Shown: one piece after another, positions 5,241 to 6,356 of the stretch
Position numbering within the stretch: the first letter of the stretch is position 1
Layout of the letters: the number at the start of each line of letters is the position of its first letter
Assembly (NCBI GenBank): GCA_946478755.1
Contig: CAMLDJ010000310.1
Coordinates: 1 to 6,356 of the forward strand
Origin: an uncultured Pedobacter sp.
GTDB taxonomy: Bacteria; Bacteroidota; Bacteroidia; Sphingobacteriales; Sphingobacteriaceae
Reading direction: 5' to 3'
DNA: 6,356 nucleotides
Notes under the pieces: generated by a model
Databases searched by the model: none
Told to the model about the DNA's origin: nothing
What the model saw: the letters and a program-made list of their open reading frames with translations, nothing else
Program-made: the position numbers and the translations under genes

Positions 5241-6356
5241 ATGCATAAATTGTATATAGTATCCGTTTTCGCTCTCCTGATCAACCTGTCTGCAGCAACA
5301 GCAAGCACCAGGGATTCCATAGGAGTAGAAAACTACAACGGAAAAAAACTCATTGTACATCAGGTTGTTGCCAAAGACACCTACTATTCGATTGGCAGAC
5401 GTTACAATGTTGTTCCAAAGGTGATCATGAACTTTAACGACAGCAAGTTTTTACAGATTGGTGTGATCATAAAAGTACCAACAAACCTTCCTTTTAACAG
5501 CAAGACAGTTTCCGGAAAAGTCAATCAGGCAGCGGTTACCGCTTCAGCAAATAATGACGAGCTTATTGATCACACTGTTCAGAAAAAAGAGAACCTGAAC
5601 ATGCTGGCAGAAAAATACGGAACAACCGTGAACGAGATCAAGCGGGTAAATAACCTGAATTCTAATCGGCTTCGAATTGGTCAGCTGTTAAAGATCCCTG
5701 CAAAGGGGGCAGAGCAGCCCCATAATGAAGTGGTTCAGGCAAATCCTGTAAAGGACAGAACGGAGGAAACCGTAGTAAAGACGCAAATTCCTCCTGAAAA
5801 CAGGTATAAAAAATCTGACCGGGTACGCGAAACAAAGACACCAGCTGAAGGCAAACCCGAACCATTTATTGAGCATACCGTTGCTTCGAATGAAACCATG
5901 TATTCTATTGCTACGCGCTATAAAATGACCATGGATCAGTTGAAGGCGAAAAATAACCTATCGGACAATTCCCTGCGCATCGGTCAGAAGTTACTCATCA
6001 GCGGACAGCACCCTAAAAACGCTTATAATTCTGCAGGAACACATGCCGATAGCATCAACTCCATAACGGACCCTGCCCTGAGATATCCGGCCAGCAGATA
6101 TGGCTTAAACCAGGTAGATGAAAAAGGCGCTGGCATCTGGATCGAGGATGCAGATCTTGACCCTTCAAAGATGCTTGTATTACACCGTTCGGCCCCTATA
6201 GGCACGGTGATGAAGATCACTAACCCGATGACCAACAGGTCTACCTTCGCTAAAGTTGTTGGTAAATTCACGGAGAATGAGTCCACAAAAGATGTGATCA
6301 TTGTAATGACAAAAGCTGTTGCTGATGCACTTGGTGTTTTAGACAAAAGGTTTTAT
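5241..6356 (+). CDS. Secreted triple-LysM protein with RlpA-like double-psi beta-barrel, 3' partial
   Basis: The frame is open for 372 codons from the ATG at 5241 to the window edge, with no stop codon. A signal peptide (hydrophobic residues 4-18, cleavage expected after ATA at 19-21) sends it to the periplasm or outside. Three LysM domains, which bind peptidoglycan N-acetylglucosamine, lie at about 38-80, 109-153 and 209-254. The second and third carry the typical ending LRIGQ-LL/KLLI; the first is more diverged. Charged and Pro-containing linkers join them (154-208 especially). From about 297 comes a domain like the RlpA double-psi beta-barrel: HRSAPIGTVMKITNP at 315-329 and DVIIVMTKAVADALG at 351-365. 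The Asp of the enzyme motif (V-N-D-R-G-P in RlpA) appears replaced by VVGKFT at 339-344, so lytic transglycosylase activity is doubtful, and a wall-binding or scaffolding role is more likely. Little should be missing at the C terminus, since the barrel is nearly complete. No Shine-Dalgarno site precedes the start. Confidence 0.88.
   Translation, partial: MHKLYIVSVFALLINLSAATASTRDSIGVENYNGKKLIVHQVVAKDTYYSIGRRYNVVPKVIMNFNDSKFLQIGVIIKVPTNLPFNSKTVSGKVNQAAVTASANNDELIDHTVQKKENLNMLAEKYGTTVNEIKRVNNLNSNRLRIGQLLKIPAKGAEQPHNEVVQANPVKDRTEETVVKTQIPPENRYKKSDRVRETKTPAEGKPEPFIEHTVASNETMYSIATRYKMTMDQLKAKNNLSDNSLRIGQKLLISGQHPKNAYNSAGTHADSINSITDPALRYPASRYGLNQVDEKGAGIWIEDADLDPSKMLVLHRSAPIGTVMKITNPMTNRSTFAKVVGKFTENESTKDVIIVMTKAVADALGVLDKRFY

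Noticed and set aside
5662..6346. Minus-strand open frames opposite the LysM gene, including one with hydrophobic stretches (6023-6346)
   Set aside because: The plus-strand frame encodes three LysM domains and an RlpA-like domain without interruption; the minus frames are its shadows.

Overview
The window looks like chromosomal DNA of a member of the Bacteroidota, most likely of the Sphingobacteriaceae (Pedobacter or Mucilaginibacter type). This rests on Bacteroidota-style promoter candidates (TTG spaced from TAnnTTTG-like boxes), weak or absent Shine-Dalgarno sites at most genes, a FadL-like outer-membrane protein paired with a low-complexity lipoprotein, a long (610-residue) UbiD-family decarboxylase, and a LysM/RlpA-like envelope protein. 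The genus assignment is inference from gene style only.

Layout. Bases 1-114 are a leader with a plausible promoter and a good ribosome binding site. Bases 115-2586 (+) hold a two-gene unit: a lipoprotein rich in Tyr/Gly/Trp and Arg/Ser/Thr, and 18 bases later a 510-residue OmpP1/FadL-like beta-barrel. A strong hairpin at 2609-2637 separates this unit from the convergent UbiD-family decarboxylase (2658-4490, -). Upstream of that gene, a second hairpin (4533-4558) ends the dps gene (4576-5055, -). A 185-base AT-rich divergent promoter region with a 10-bp palindrome follows. The last gene (5241 to the window end, +) is a secreted protein with three LysM domains and a degenerate RlpA-like double-psi beta-barrel. 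It is cut by the window edge.

Functional picture. The lipoprotein/FadL pair and the LysM protein act at the cell envelope. Dps protects DNA and stores iron in the cytoplasm. The UbiD-family enzyme is a prenylated-FMN decarboxylase, in this phylum most plausibly of menaquinone synthesis, since these bacteria use menaquinone rather than ubiquinone. Dps, the decarboxylase and the LysM gene appear to be separately transcribed; there is no sign of a shared pathway.

I found no mobile element, CRISPR array, tRNA or rRNA, and no convincing new defence or biosynthetic system. The most unusual items are the condensate-like composition of the lipoprotein, a perfect 9-bp hairpin inside the signal-peptide codons of the FadL-like gene, and the loss of the expected catalytic Asp in the RlpA-like domain.
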